From Mesonia sp. K7 (GTDB taxonomy: Bacteria; Bacteroidota; Bacteroidia; Flavobacteriales; Flavobacteriaceae), in NCBI RefSeq assembly GCF_003233725.1, contig NZ_QKQV01000002.1, positions 62,001-126,000 of the forward strand: DNA of 64,000 bases, written 5' to 3'. Position 1 is the stretch's first letter, and the number at the start of each line of letters is the position of its first letter. Positions 44,651 to 52,657 of this stretch are shown piece after piece. Below the pieces are notes generated by a model that was given only the letters and a program-made list of their open reading frames with translations, was not told the DNA's origin and ran no database searches. The translations under genes and the position numbers were made by a program.

Positions 44651-44938
44651 ATGAAAAAGCTAAGCGAAAAGGAAATTCTACAAAAACTGGAAAAGTTAGA
44701 AAATTGGGAATATAAAAACGAGGTACTTCACGCTAAGTTTAAGTTGAAAGATTTTAAAGAAGCCTTTGCGGTAATGACGCAAATTGCCATTGAAGCCGAA
44801 GCCTTAAATCATCATCCCGACTGGAAAAATGTGTTTAACGAAGTAGAAATTTCGCTCTCTACACACGATGCCAATGGTATTACCCAAAAAGATTTCGATT
44901 TGGCAAAAGCAATCGATAAAATTATCGACAACAAATAA
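44651..44938 (+). CDS. phhB: 4a-hydroxytetrahydrobiopterin dehydratase (PCD/DCoH)
   Basis: Recycles the pterin cofactor of aromatic amino-acid hydroxylases. The 95-residue protein carries the PCD motif EALNHHPDWKNVFNEVEISLSTHD with the catalytic histidines. The ATG at 44651 is used; an in-frame TTG lies 9 bp before. It is 1 bp after the SDR gene, so the two are in one transcript. A phenylalanine hydroxylase gene is not in the window, so a general pterin role is possible; the symbol is by family. Confidence 0.87.
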   Translation: MKKLSEKEILQKLEKLENWEYKNEVLHAKFKLKDFKEAFAVMTQIAIEAEALNHHPDWKNVFNEVEISLSTHDANGITQKDFDLAKAIDKIIDNK

Positions 44939-44949
44939 TTTGATTTTAT

Positions 44950-44957
44950 TATTTTTG
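44950..44957 (+). promoter_or_regulatory. -7 box for yebC
   Basis: TATTTTTG matches TAnnTTTG, 26 nt before the ATG. No well-placed TTG seen. Confidence 0.4.
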
Positions 44958-44983
44958 TTTATTAAAAAATTAAAAAACAACTA

Positions 44984-45694
44984 ATGGGAAGAGCTTTTGA
45001 ATTTAGAAAAGCAAGAAAGATGAAACGCTGGGCAGCAATGTCTAAAGCGTTTACGCGAATAGGAAAAGATATAGTAATGGCTGTAAAAGAAGGAGGTCCC
45101 GATCCCGATGCCAATTCTAAACTGCGAGCGGTGATACAAAACGCCAAAGCAGTAAATATGCCCAAAGACAACATCGAGAGAGCCATTAAAAGAGCGAGTG
45201 ATAAGTCTCAAGGTGATTATAAAGAAGTTTTGTTTGAAGGATATGCGCCACACGGCATCGCAATTCTAATTGAAACCGCTACCGATAACAATACGAGAAC
45301 CGTTGCCAACATCCGATCTTATTTTAACAAATGTGATGGTAGTTTAGGCACTTCAGGCTCCGTAGAGTTTATGTTTGACCATACCTGTAACTTTAAAATC
45401 AACGGCGAAGGCATAGATCCAGAAGAGTTAGAATTAGAAATGATAGATTTTGGTGCAGAAGAGGTTTTTGAAGACGAAGATGGTATTCTAATCTACGCTC
45501 CTTTCGAGAGTTTTGGTGCCATTCAGAAAGAGTTGGAAGACCGTAACATCGAAATTATTTCTTCTGGTTTTGAACGAATTCCTACCGTAACCAAAAAACT
45601 TTCTGAAGCTGAGAAAGAAGATGTAGAAAAGTTACTCGAAAAAATTGAAGATGATGATGACGTTCAAAATGTCTTTCACAATTTAGAGGATTAA
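44984..45694 (+). CDS. yebC: YebC/PmpR family protein
   Basis: Conserved cytoplasmic protein of 236 residues, in a family described as transcriptional regulators and more recently as helping ribosomes through difficult proline stretches. The N-terminal block GRAFEFRKARKMKRWAAMSKAFTRIGKDI and the DNIERAIKRAS and YEGYAPHG-like (LFEGYAPHGIAILIE) segments are diagnostic. Standard length; ends acidic. A strong terminator follows. Confidence 0.92.
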   Translation: MGRAFEFRKARKMKRWAAMSKAFTRIGKDIVMAVKEGGPDPDANSKLRAVIQNAKAVNMPKDNIERAIKRASDKSQGDYKEVLFEGYAPHGIAILIETATDNNTRTVANIRSYFNKCDGSLGTSGSVEFMFDHTCNFKINGEGIDPEELELEMIDFGAEEVFEDEDGILIYAPFESFGAIQKELEDRNIEIISSGFERIPTVTKKLSEAEKEDVEKLLEKIEDDDDVQNVFHNLED

Positions 45695-45782
45695 AAAAAC
45701 AGTTACTTATAGAAATTATGCCAACAATGGGTGAATTTCTGCATACCTGTTTCCATCAAATATTGACTTTCCAAAATAAGAC

Positions 45783-45813
45783 AAAAAAAGCCCGAATATC
45801 TCGGGCTTTTTTT
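45783..45813. terminator. Terminator between yebC and the Lrp gene
   Basis: Stem AAAAAAAGCCCGA / TCGGGCTTTTTTT with a 5-nt loop, symmetric A/T runs, between convergent genes. Confidence 0.88.
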
Positions 45814-45832
45814 GTTCATTATACTTATTTGA

Positions 45833-46312
45833 TTACATATCCTTAAAAATAGAATGCATCAGACGTTTTTTGTCGTTGAGCGACTCTTCTAAAGAAATCA
45901 TCGTTTCGGTACGGTAAACGCCTTCTATATCATCAATATCAAAAATGACCTGCTTGGCGTGATCGGTATCTTTTGCTCTAATTTTACAGAAAATATTGAA
46001 TTTTCCAGTTGTTACGTGTGCAACCGTTACATAAGGAATCTCATTGATGCGCTCTAAAACAAACTTGGTTTGTGAAGTTTTCTGTAAAAATATACCTACA
46101 TAAGCGATAAACGCATACCCTAATTTTTTATAATCTACCGAAAGTGTAGAACCGGTAATTATTCCCGCCTCTTCCATCTTCTTTACCCTAACGTGAACGG
46201 TTCCAGCAGAAATATTCAATTTTTTGGCGATGTCTGTAAACGGAGTTCTGGTGTTGTCTATTAAAATGTCTAAAATTTGGTGATCGATGTCATCTAATTT
46301 ATACTTTGCCAT
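45833..46312 (-). CDS. Lrp/AsnC-family transcriptional regulator
   Basis: DNA-binding regulator of 159 residues. The N-terminal HTH reads LDDIDHQILDILIDNTRTPFTDIAKKLNISAGTVHVRVKKMEEAGII, and the rest is the ligand-binding RAM domain (AYVGIFLQKT, VTTGKFNIFCKIRA, GVYRTETMISLEE). Targets usually concern amino-acid metabolism; the specific ligand is unknown. A TATTTTTG box lies at 46352-46345. It lies 72 bp downstream of the M14 gene on the same strand. Confidence 0.92.
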   Translation of the reverse strand: MAKYKLDDIDHQILDILIDNTRTPFTDIAKKLNISAGTVHVRVKKMEEAGIITGSTLSVDYKKLGYAFIAYVGIFLQKTSQTKFVLERINEIPYVTVAHVTTGKFNIFCKIRAKDTDHAKQVIFDIDDIEGVYRTETMISLEESLNDKKRLMHSIFKDM

Positions 46313-46344
46313 AGTGGTCTTTATGTTATTTATTGAAAATTATG

Positions 46345-46352
46345 CAAAAATA
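46345..46352 (-). promoter_or_regulatory. -7 box for the Lrp gene
   Basis: Minus-strand TATTTTTG matches TAnnTTTG, 32 nt before the ATG. Confidence 0.4.
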
Positions 46353-46384
46353 GTACAATCTTTCGCTATTTTGATTGAAATAAA

Positions 46385-47530
46385 TTAATAATTTGTTAAT
46401 TTTAAACTAAATATTTCAGTTTCTGTCTTCACCGAATTTAATAGGTTTCCAACCTTAAAATCTGCCACAGCATTTTCTATTTTTTTATGGGTAAAATCGA
46501 TTTCCCGGTGACCAAACAACGAGATATTAGTTTCTATCTTTTCAATAAACGGTAAAAATTCAATTCTATTGCCAACTAATTTTTCTTGATAAAGTACAGC
46601 AACATCCACTATTTTATTTCCAATAGCAAGATTTCTCAAAACAACATCTACAAAAGATTTCTCTATTTCAGGAATCAAGTAATAGTCTTCGATAGAAAAA
46701 TTATACTGTGTTTCACCCATAATTCCTTTTACACTATGGTAAAGTGCCATAAAAATGAGCTTTCTGGTTTCTTCCCGATCATAATCTTCTGGAAAATGTC
46801 CCGCTTCAAACAAAATGGTAGGAATGTTTAGGCTTTGCAACGTATCACCAACACAATTCAGGTTAAAACCATCGTCGTATCGACCAATTTGTTCAGGAAT
46901 GTATTTAGATAGTTTTTGGTTCATCAAGGCAATAATTTGCATTGCTTCTTCCCTATTTTTGTTGATTTCCCTATCAGAATTATACGCCGGAGCCAAAAAC
47001 GATAAACTCGAAGTTTTGTTATAATTCTTTGTTCCGTAAATCGTTCGCTGATCGTGTAAATTGAAGGCATATTCAGGTTGAAAGCCTTCATAAACTTGCT
47101 TAAAGAGTATACTCTCTGGCTGCGATAAATCCCGCGCATCACGGTTTAGATCGATAACGTTAGCATTTTCGCGGGTATACGCTTTTATACCATCAGGATT
47201 AAGGTAAGGAATGACCAAAAAAGTAGTGTGATCTAGGATTTCTTTTGCTTCCTCTGCATTTGCCAAAAAGTTGAAAAAATCGAAAACAGCTTTGGTGGTT
47301 GTCGATTCGTTTCCGTGCATTTGCGACCAGACTAAAATCTTGGTTTTACCAGAGCCAACTTTTACAGTATAAATATTTCTGCCCTCCACAGATTTTCCAA
47401 GCTCTCGAACTTCGAATACTGAAGGTAGGTTTATGACCAAACTTTCTAAAACTTCGATGGGTAAATACCTGCCAGCAAGCTGGGCTTCTTTAAAATTTTG
47501 ATGTAGTGAGATTTCTAATGAATGTTCCAT
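46385..47530 (-). CDS. M14-family zinc carboxypeptidase, no signal peptide
   Basis: Metallopeptidase of 381 residues with the M14 zinc ligands H72 and E75 (MHGNES) and H159 (LHDQR), and the catalytic glutamate in LFEAGHF. NPDGIKAY and VIDLNRDARD are the substrate-binding blocks of the family. The N-terminus is polar, so the enzyme appears cytoplasmic, unlike many M14 peptidases. A peptide or muropeptide substrate is possible but not shown. A palindrome array begins 3 bp upstream of its start codon, so repression by the divergent XRE regulator is likely. Confidence 0.85.
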   Translation of the reverse strand: MEHSLEISLHQNFKEAQLAGRYLPIEVLESLVINLPSVFEVRELGKSVEGRNIYTVKVGSGKTKILVWSQMHGNESTTTKAVFDFFNFLANAEEAKEILDHTTFLVIPYLNPDGIKAYTRENANVIDLNRDARDLSQPESILFKQVYEGFQPEYAFNLHDQRTIYGTKNYNKTSSLSFLAPAYNSDREINKNREEAMQIIALMNQKLSKYIPEQIGRYDDGFNLNCVGDTLQSLNIPTILFEAGHFPEDYDREETRKLIFMALYHSVKGIMGETQYNFSIEDYYLIPEIEKSFVDVVLRNLAIGNKIVDVAVLYQEKLVGNRIEFLPFIEKIETNISLFGHREIDFTHKKIENAVADFKVGNLLNSVKTETEIFSLKLTNY

Positions 47531-47532
47531 GT

Positions 47533-47804
47533 TTTACAAAAGTAAACAATCATAAAATTACATTTGTAAACAATATTTTTCAATCAAATGTTTACATCTG
47601 TAAATAATTGTTTTCAACTTGTGAACGTTTATTGCGGAATATTTCCATGCTTCAATTGTAAAATACTTAAATTATATGTTTTCAATATTTTAAATGTATT
47701 TATTTAAAGTGAAAGTTTGCTAATATATTGCTTTTTGGAATCTAAAATATTCTTTTTACATTTGTAAAATAGCAATAGTGCTTTAAATTGTTTACAATGT
47801 TAAA
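47533..47804. promoter_or_regulatory. Array of TTTAC-N4-GTAAA operators between M14 and XRE genes
   Basis: Palindromes of the form TTTAC-N4-GTAAA occur at 47533-47546, 47591-47604 and 47755-47768 (exact), with one-mismatch copies at 47557-47570 (ATTAC start) and 47791-47804 (TTAAA end). The last includes the ATG of the XRE gene, and the first sits 3 bp before the M14 start codon. A half site (TTGTAAA) is at 47655-47661. Such an arrangement is the usual sign of a dimeric HTH regulator controlling itself and the divergent gene. Confidence 0.75.
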
Positions 47805-48198
47805 CTCAAAAGATTTTACAAAACGAATCGACAAAATTTTAGATTATTATGAACTCAACGCTACCTCTTTTGCAGAAAAAATAGAGGTAGGTCGCTCTTC
47901 GATTTCGCATATTATTTCGGGAAGAAATAAACCGAGTTTAGATTTTATCATGAAAATATTAGAGCAATTTCCCGAAGTAAATTTTAACTGGTTGGTTTAC
48001 GGAAAAGGCAACTTCCCTACTTCAAATTTTCAGGAAGAGATAATTTCAGAAACTCCAATTCAGAATTCGGCAACTCCTAGTCGACCAACACCAGAAATTC
48101 AAATTCCGAAGGAGTCTTCCAAGGAAAATATTTCGCGAAAGCTAAAAAAAATCATTTTACTTTATGAAGATGGAAATTTTGAGGTGTATGACAACTAA
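47797..48198 (+). CDS. XRE-family HTH regulator
   Basis: DNA-binding protein of 133 residues. The Cro/CI-type HTH lies at residues about 5-60 (TSFAEKIEVGRSSISHIISGRNKPSLDFIMKILEQFP), followed by NFNWLVYGKGNFP, a block often seen in flavobacterial XRE regulators, a variable linker and a basic C-terminal helix (SRKLKKIILLYEDGNFEVYD). The ATG at 47797 is chosen; a TTG at 47788 is less likely. The start codon is inside an operator palindrome, which points to autorepression. Its divergent neighbour is the M14 peptidase. Confidence 0.85.
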   Translation: MLNSKDFTKRIDKILDYYELNATSFAEKIEVGRSSISHIISGRNKPSLDFIMKILEQFPEVNFNWLVYGKGNFPTSNFQEEIISETPIQNSATPSRPTPEIQIPKESSKENISRKLKKIILLYEDGNFEVYDN

Positions 48199-48205
48199 AC
48201 TTTCT

Positions 48206-48213
48206 TATTTTTG
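48206..48213 (+). promoter_or_regulatory. -7 box for the lipoprotein-terC pair
   Basis: TATTTTTG matches TAnnTTTG, 18 nt before the ATG at 48232. A TTG is found 24 nt upstream, slightly far. Confidence 0.45.
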
Positions 48214-48231
48214 TGTTTATATTTTTTACAG

Positions 48232-48600
48232 ATGAGAATTTTATACGCTGTTGTTTTTATCGCTTTTGTAAGTTGCTATGCCCCAGAACGCAATTGCGAA
48301 CATTTTAAAACAGGTACTTTTGAGTTCGAAACCTATTTGAATGGTGAATTGGCAAAAACCACTTTTGTCAGAAATGATAGTATCGAAATTGAATATTTTC
48401 AACAAAAAGTTGACACTTCTTCGATACGTTGGATCAACGAGTGTGAGTATATTTTGACGAATTTGAATCCAGAAAACAGAGCCGAAGAAAAACCCGTACA
48501 CATCAAAATATTAACCACCGAAAAAGAAACGTATACTTTTGAGTTTTCTATGGTTGGTGGAACAAAAAAACAAAAAGGAACTGCTAAAAAAACAAAATAA
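48232..48600 (+). CDS. Small lipoprotein, function unknown
   Basis: A 122-residue protein with a short lipoprotein signal: hydrophobic run then FVSC, lipid cysteine at 14. The mature part is a single small domain (CEHFKTGTFEFE, TTFVRNDSIEIEYFQ, SSIRWINECEYILTNLNP, HIKILTTEKETYTFEFSMVGG), beta-rich with a conserved cysteine pair. Proteins of this type are, to my recollection, often mislabelled as DNA topoisomerase IV in databases; nothing here supports that. Its stop overlaps the terC start (TAATG), so the pair is co-expressed. Confidence 0.72.
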   Translation: MRILYAVVFIAFVSCYAPERNCEHFKTGTFEFETYLNGELAKTTFVRNDSIEIEYFQQKVDTSSIRWINECEYILTNLNPENRAEEKPVHIKILTTEKETYTFEFSMVGGTKKQKGTAKKTK

Positions 48601-49391
48601 TGTTTGAAATTTTAACCTCTCCAGATGCTTGGGTAGCCTTACTCACCCTTACTTTTTTAGAAATCGTATTAGGTATCGATAATATTGTCTTTATCTCTAT
48701 AATTGCGAACAAACTACCTAAAGAACAACAAAAAAAAGCTACCAATTGGGGACTTCTTCTCGCCATGGTACAACGTATTATTCTGTTGTTTTTGGTATCT
48801 TGGTTGGTAAGTCTTAAAGAACCTTTTTGGGAAGTAAATAACTCATGGATTAGCTTTGCAATGAGTTGGCAAGCCTTGATTTTGTTTGCTGGAGGTCTTT
48901 TTCTCCTCTACAAGAGTACTTCTGAAATCAACCACAAAATAGATACGCCTGGACAAGAAGAAAAAGAACTCAAAAAAAACGCTTCTACTTCGTTGTCGAG
49001 TGCTATCGGGCAAATTATTTTGATCGATTTTATCTTCTCTATCGACTCTATTCTAACCGCAATAGGTATGACCAACGGAATTGGAGACAATCACAATGAT
49101 GCGCTTATTTTGATGATTATTGCCGTAGTGGTTTCGATTATTATTATGATGGCTTTTGCCAACCCGATTCGAGAGTTTATCAACAAACACCCATCGATGC
49201 AGTTATTGGCCTTATCTTTCTTGATTTTAATTGGTTTTATGCTCATTACCGAAGCCGCTCACTTGTCGGAAACGGTTATTTTTAACCAACATATCGGTGC
49301 GATTCCTAAGGGTTATTTATATTTTGCGATTGCGTTTTCGCTTCTTGTAGAATTCTTAAATATGAAATTAAGAAAGAAAGCGACGGTGTAA
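48600..49391 (+). CDS. TerC-family integral membrane protein
   Basis: Inner-membrane protein of 263 residues with seven or more hydrophobic segments. The acidic motifs in the helices are as in the TerC family: FLEIVLGIDNIVFI in the first helix and IDFIFSIDSILTAIGMT in the middle. Family members are implicated in metal (Mn, Ca) export or loading of secreted metalloenzymes, and some in tellurite resistance. No other ter genes are near. Start overlaps the preceding lipoprotein stop by one base. Confidence 0.87.
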   Translation: MFEILTSPDAWVALLTLTFLEIVLGIDNIVFISIIANKLPKEQQKKATNWGLLLAMVQRIILLFLVSWLVSLKEPFWEVNNSWISFAMSWQALILFAGGLFLLYKSTSEINHKIDTPGQEEKELKKNASTSLSSAIGQIILIDFIFSIDSILTAIGMTNGIGDNHNDALILMIIAVVVSIIIMMAFANPIREFINKHPSMQLLALSFLILIGFMLITEAAHLSETVIFNQHIGAIPKGYLYFAIAFSLLVEFLNMKLRKKATV

Positions 49392-49437
49392 AGAGGCTTT
49401 GATACTGAAGTTGTAGCCAAATAGAGAAAGCTAAAGA

Positions 49438-49881
49438 ATGACCGACGAGAGAAAAGAAAAATATTTTAAAAAAGTTAATACAAATATTGAAAAATTTGGA
49501 TTTCATATTACTTATGTATTGGAGGAAACTGGATTCACCCCTTTTGGATACTCAACAGGTATCTATAAAAGTTTTGGGATTCCTGAACTTTTCATTTCTG
49601 GACTTCCAAATGGACTCACTACTGAATTGATTGTGAATTATGCAGAGAGATTTAAATTTAAAAAAGTACCGCTGAATCAAAAAATAAATGATTTAATTGA
49701 CCGCTTTCCTGTTTACTTCATTGAAGTGGAAAATAATAAACTGACTGAACACACATTGAGTTCGTTTAAATTTTATGAGAATTCGGTATTTAAATATTTA
49801 CAGTTAATATTTCCTGACTTAAATGGTTTTTTTCCAAATGAATCGGAGTATAACTATGATCAAGAAATTTTAGGAGAATGA
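49438..49881 (+). CDS. DUF4262 family protein
   Basis: Cytoplasmic protein of 147 residues that resembles DUF4262: GFHITYVLEE, then FGYSTGIYKSFGIPELFISGLPNG with the typical sugar-like YSTG and P-E-L/F-I blocks, and a C-terminal YLQLIFPDLNGFFP. Biochemical role unknown; family members occur beside toxin and immunity-type genes and in cassettes. It is the first gene of the accessory block and is followed by a repeat with inverted ends. Confidence 0.7.
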   Translation: MTDERKEKYFKKVNTNIEKFGFHITYVLEETGFTPFGYSTGIYKSFGIPELFISGLPNGLTTELIVNYAERFKFKKVPLNQKINDLIDRFPVYFIEVENNKLTEHTLSSFKFYENSVFKYLQLIFPDLNGFFPNESEYNYDQEILGE

Positions 49882-49887
49882 AAAACT

Positions 49888-50010
49888 GCACACAACGATA
49901 TATAACCGCAATTACTGCGTCCTCCCTCAAGCTATCGGGGCAGAAGTACAAACGTCTTTAATTCACTAAAAAGCTCTATCTTTAAATTCGTAATTGACGG
50001 TTATAAAAGA
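49888..50010. repeat. Cassette-junction-like repeat, copy A
   Basis: Begins near GCACACAACG and is bounded by inverted ends TATAACCGCAATTAC (49901-49915) and GTAATTGACGGTTATA (49990-50005), complementary over 15 positions with one extra unpaired base. The interior (CTCAAGCTATC, CAAACGTCTTT, TATCTTTAAATT) is repeated in copy B. The unpaired base within long inverted ends resembles integron attC sites, but the classical core sequences are not matched, so identity is open. Confidence 0.65.
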
Positions 50011-50032
50011 TCATTTTACTGCTTTGAAAAAA

Positions 50033-50626
50033 ATGAATATTACTATTGGGGTTATTTTATTGGTTATTGGACTTATTTTAAAATCGCTTTTTAACCATAA
50101 TCTAGAATATTGGGAACTTATTAAATACTGTTCACTCTTTCTATTTTTACTCGGACTTTCAACCTTGTTATTTCCTCTATGGGAAAAATGGAACCGAAAG
50201 CCAATTAAAAACTTCAAGCAAAAGCCTATTAATCGGATTTTATACTATTTAAAGAATATTTTCTCATTAGGATTAATACTCTTAATGATGATTGGACTTG
50301 AAAAAAGTGGAAAATATTTAAATTACAATTTGAGAAATTACTTTATAAATTCTGACTCAAAAATAACAACAGGAATTATAATTGATTTCGTTAGAATTGA
50401 TTTGTCTAAAGCTGGAAAGGAAGACTTCTATCTCATTCAATTTAATAATGGGCAAAAATTAATTAATAAAGGCCTATTAATTGAGTATTCAGATTGGGAT
50501 AATAATAATCAGAGTAAAAACTTTAAAATAACAGGCAATGGAATTGTTGTGAATAAAATTAAAGGAAGAAAAATTAATATTGTGTATTCAGAAAAATTTC
50601 CTTCATTTATAAAAATAATAGAATAA
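50033..50626 (+). CDS. Membrane protein, function unknown
   Basis: Protein of 197 residues, not recognised. Three hydrophobic segments: residues 2-20 (ITIGVILLVIGLILKSL), about 27-48 (YCSLFLFLLGLSTLLFPL) and about 75-95 (IFSLGLILLMMIGL), followed by a soluble domain of about 100 residues with beta-strand pattern (TTGIIIDFVRID, DFYLIQFNNGQKL, GNGIVVNKIKGRKINIVYS). The last part may recall small DUF3592-type membrane proteins. The ATG at 50033 is used; a TTG at 49994 lies inside the repeat. AT-rich codon use, in keeping with recent acquisition. The lipoprotein gene follows after 12 bp. Confidence 0.6.
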   Translation: MNITIGVILLVIGLILKSLFNHNLEYWELIKYCSLFLFLLGLSTLLFPLWEKWNRKPIKNFKQKPINRILYYLKNIFSLGLILLMMIGLEKSGKYLNYNLRNYFINSDSKITTGIIIDFVRIDLSKAGKEDFYLIQFNNGQKLINKGLLIEYSDWDNNNQSKNFKITGNGIVVNKIKGRKINIVYSEKFPSFIKIIE

Positions 50627-50638
50627 AAAAGTAGCTTA

Positions 50639-51163
50639 ATGAGCTTAAATAATTTCAATCTAATTTTACCTCTTTTAGGAATATCCTTTTTATCATTATT
50701 TACGTCTTGTAACAACGGATATTATTTACAAGAATATAACAATTATAATGAATTCAGTAAGATTGAAAACACAAGATTGATGGGTTGGTTTCCAGTCGAA
50801 TTGATAAAAGCAGATGCTTATAACATCAAAAATGTATCATATTTAGGTACTAAATGCGTATTTGGAGTTTTTGATTACAAAGATGAAGAACGATATAAGT
50901 CTATTTTTAAAGCGGATCATTATATTGACAACACATACATTAAAATTTTTCACTCACAAATTGAATTAGTGAAAGATATTACCCCAGAATGGTTTCCAAA
51001 ATCGGAATATTGGCGGAATAAAAACAATGGAATAATCTTATTTGATAATTGCTATGTAATAAAAGATTCGAAAAAAAAGAAAATCTATTATTTTCATCCA
51101 GAAGAAGAAAGTACTATTTTCAATGGAAAAATGTACCCTGGAATACGAAAAACAATTAGATGA
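50639..51163 (+). CDS. Putative lipoprotein, function unknown
   Basis: Protein of 174 residues with a lipoprotein signal ending FTSC (cysteine 24). The mature part has no recognised domain; it is rich in aromatic and lysine residues and ends YFHPEEESTIFNGKMYPGIRK. Possibly acts with the membrane protein 12 bp upstream. It is followed by copy B of the repeat. Confidence 0.6.
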   Translation: MSLNNFNLILPLLGISFLSLFTSCNNGYYLQEYNNYNEFSKIENTRLMGWFPVELIKADAYNIKNVSYLGTKCVFGVFDYKDEERYKSIFKADHYIDNTYIKIFHSQIELVKDITPEWFPKSEYWRNKNNGIILFDNCYVIKDSKKKKIYYFHPEEESTIFNGKMYPGIRKTIR

Positions 51164-51175
51164 AGAAAAAAGTAC

Positions 51176-51316
51176 GAACACACTATAATATATAACTCCA
51201 ATTACCGTGTCGGAAACTACGCCCGCATCCTAGCTCAAGCTATCAGGCAGAATTGCAAACGTCTTTGATTTACTAAAAACATTATCTTTAAATTTGTAAT
51301 TGACGGTTATAGCAGA
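51176..51316. repeat. Cassette-junction-like repeat, copy B
   Basis: Aligns with copy A over most of its length, with an insertion of about 16 bases in the left half. Inverted ends TATAACTCCAATTAC (51191-51205) and GTAATTGACGGTTATA (51296-51311). The right end is identical to that of copy A over 16 bases. The copies are about 1.2 kb apart in the same orientation, each behind a short gene or gene pair. Confidence 0.65.
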
Positions 51317-51335
51317 CCATAAACCAACCAAATAG

Positions 51336-52040
51336 ATGATAGGGATTTTAGTAGCAATTGCCATTTCGTGGTTGCTTTTATTTCTGATTGAAAAAAAGAA
51401 TATTTTAGCATTAGGATTTCTTCCTATTAACAAAAGGTTAAAACAATTCTTAATCGGATTTTTAATCACTAGCGTACTTTGTATTCTTGTTCAATTTTTA
51501 GAATCATACCTCAAATCCTCTACTTGGACCTTAAATAATGATATTACCTGCAAAACGATACTGAAATCATTTTGGTGGGACTTTAAATCTGTATTGACAG
51601 AAGAGCTTATTTTTCGTGGAGCCTTGTTATATATCCTCATCCAGAAAATAGGTTCGAAAAAAAGTACCTTGATTTCTGCAATCGCATTCGGAATTTATCA
51701 TTGGTTCTCATACGGAGTTTTAGGTAACATAACGGCCATGATTTTAATATTTATCGGAACTGGCCTTATGGGTTATGCTTGGGCTTGGGCTTTTTCAAAA
51801 ACAAAATCAATCATGCTACCTTTTGGACTTCATTTGGGTTGGAATTTTGTTTACAACACCATATTTTCAAATGGTCCATTAGGCAATTTGTTACTAATTC
51901 AAAAAGACGGAAGCGAATTAACCGGTTGGGTTTCATCACTAAATTTTATGAGCGGATTAATTATTGTTCCTATTTTAGTGCTAATTTTCATTAGATATTT
52001 TGTAAACAAAGAAACCCAACTGAGAACAACAGCTGAATAA
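51336..52040 (+). CDS. CPBP-family intramembrane metalloprotease
   Basis: Inner-membrane protein of 234 residues with six or so hydrophobic helices and the CPBP (Abi/CAAX) motifs: LTEELIFRGALL for motif 1, FGIYHWFSY for motif 2 and PFGLHLGWNFVYN for motif 3. These glutamate and histidine residues bind zinc. Family members include CAAX proteases and bacteriocin self-immunity proteins; the specific role is not known. It begins 25 bp after repeat B. Confidence 0.87.
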   Translation: MIGILVAIAISWLLLFLIEKKNILALGFLPINKRLKQFLIGFLITSVLCILVQFLESYLKSSTWTLNNDITCKTILKSFWWDFKSVLTEELIFRGALLYILIQKIGSKKSTLISAIAFGIYHWFSYGVLGNITAMILIFIGTGLMGYAWAWAFSKTKSIMLPFGLHLGWNFVYNTIFSNGPLGNLLLIQKDGSELTGWVSSLNFMSGLIIVPILVLIFIRYFVNKETQLRTTAE

Positions 52041-52152
52041 AATCCTTGCTTAACATTATAAACACCTAAATAATAAGTGATTAGTTGCTTAGCTAAAGGA
52101 AATCACTAATTTGCAGCGCCTTTTGATGAAATATGTCTAAACAGAATTTAAA

Positions 52153-52653
52153 ATGACAAAGAGTAAACAACTAGCAAACCGTCTTCGAGAAGTAATATTA
52201 AACGGGACTTGGATTGCAAATACCAATTTTAAAAACCAATTGGAGGGTTTAGATTGGAAAATGGCAACCAAAAAATACCAATCGCTGAATACAATTTCAG
52301 TTCTAGCACAACATATCCATTATTATATTGCCGGGATAACAAACGTATTTACAACCGGAAAACTCGAAATTAAAGATAAATATAGTTTTGACTTTCCCTC
52401 TATTAACCCCCAAACAGAATGGGAGAAATTTCAAACCAGATTTTACAATGATACAGAAAAACTTGCCGAACTAATTGAAGGGCTGAGTGAGAAACAGCTT
52501 TATGAAGATTTCGTTGAGAAAAAATACGGAAGTTATTTGCGTAACATTGATGGAATGATAGAACACAGTTATTATCATTTAGGACAAATTGTATTGATAA
52601 AGAAATTTATGAACTATAATACCGTCACTAACGGTTTTACGAAACTGCTATAA
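52153..52653 (+). CDS. DinB-like (DUF1572-type) protein
   Basis: Four-helix-bundle protein of 166 residues of the DinB/YfiT-like superfamily. Histidines that bind metal in this superfamily are visible in AQHIHYYI and in HSYYHLGQIVLIKKF near the C-terminus. A thiol-S-transferase role is known for some members; here the substrate is unknown. It precedes a lipoprotein gene by 4 bp. Confidence 0.75.
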   Translation: MTKSKQLANRLREVILNGTWIANTNFKNQLEGLDWKMATKKYQSLNTISVLAQHIHYYIAGITNVFTTGKLEIKDKYSFDFPSINPQTEWEKFQTRFYNDTEKLAELIEGLSEKQLYEDFVEKKYGSYLRNIDGMIEHSYYHLGQIVLIKKFMNYNTVTNGFTKLL

Positions 52654-52657
52654 TAAT

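Noticed and set aside
52041-52152. Possible third copy of the cassette-junction repeat
   Set aside because: It has an AGTGATT/AATCACT inverted repeat but shares neither the TATAAC/GTTATA ends nor the interior of copies A and B.
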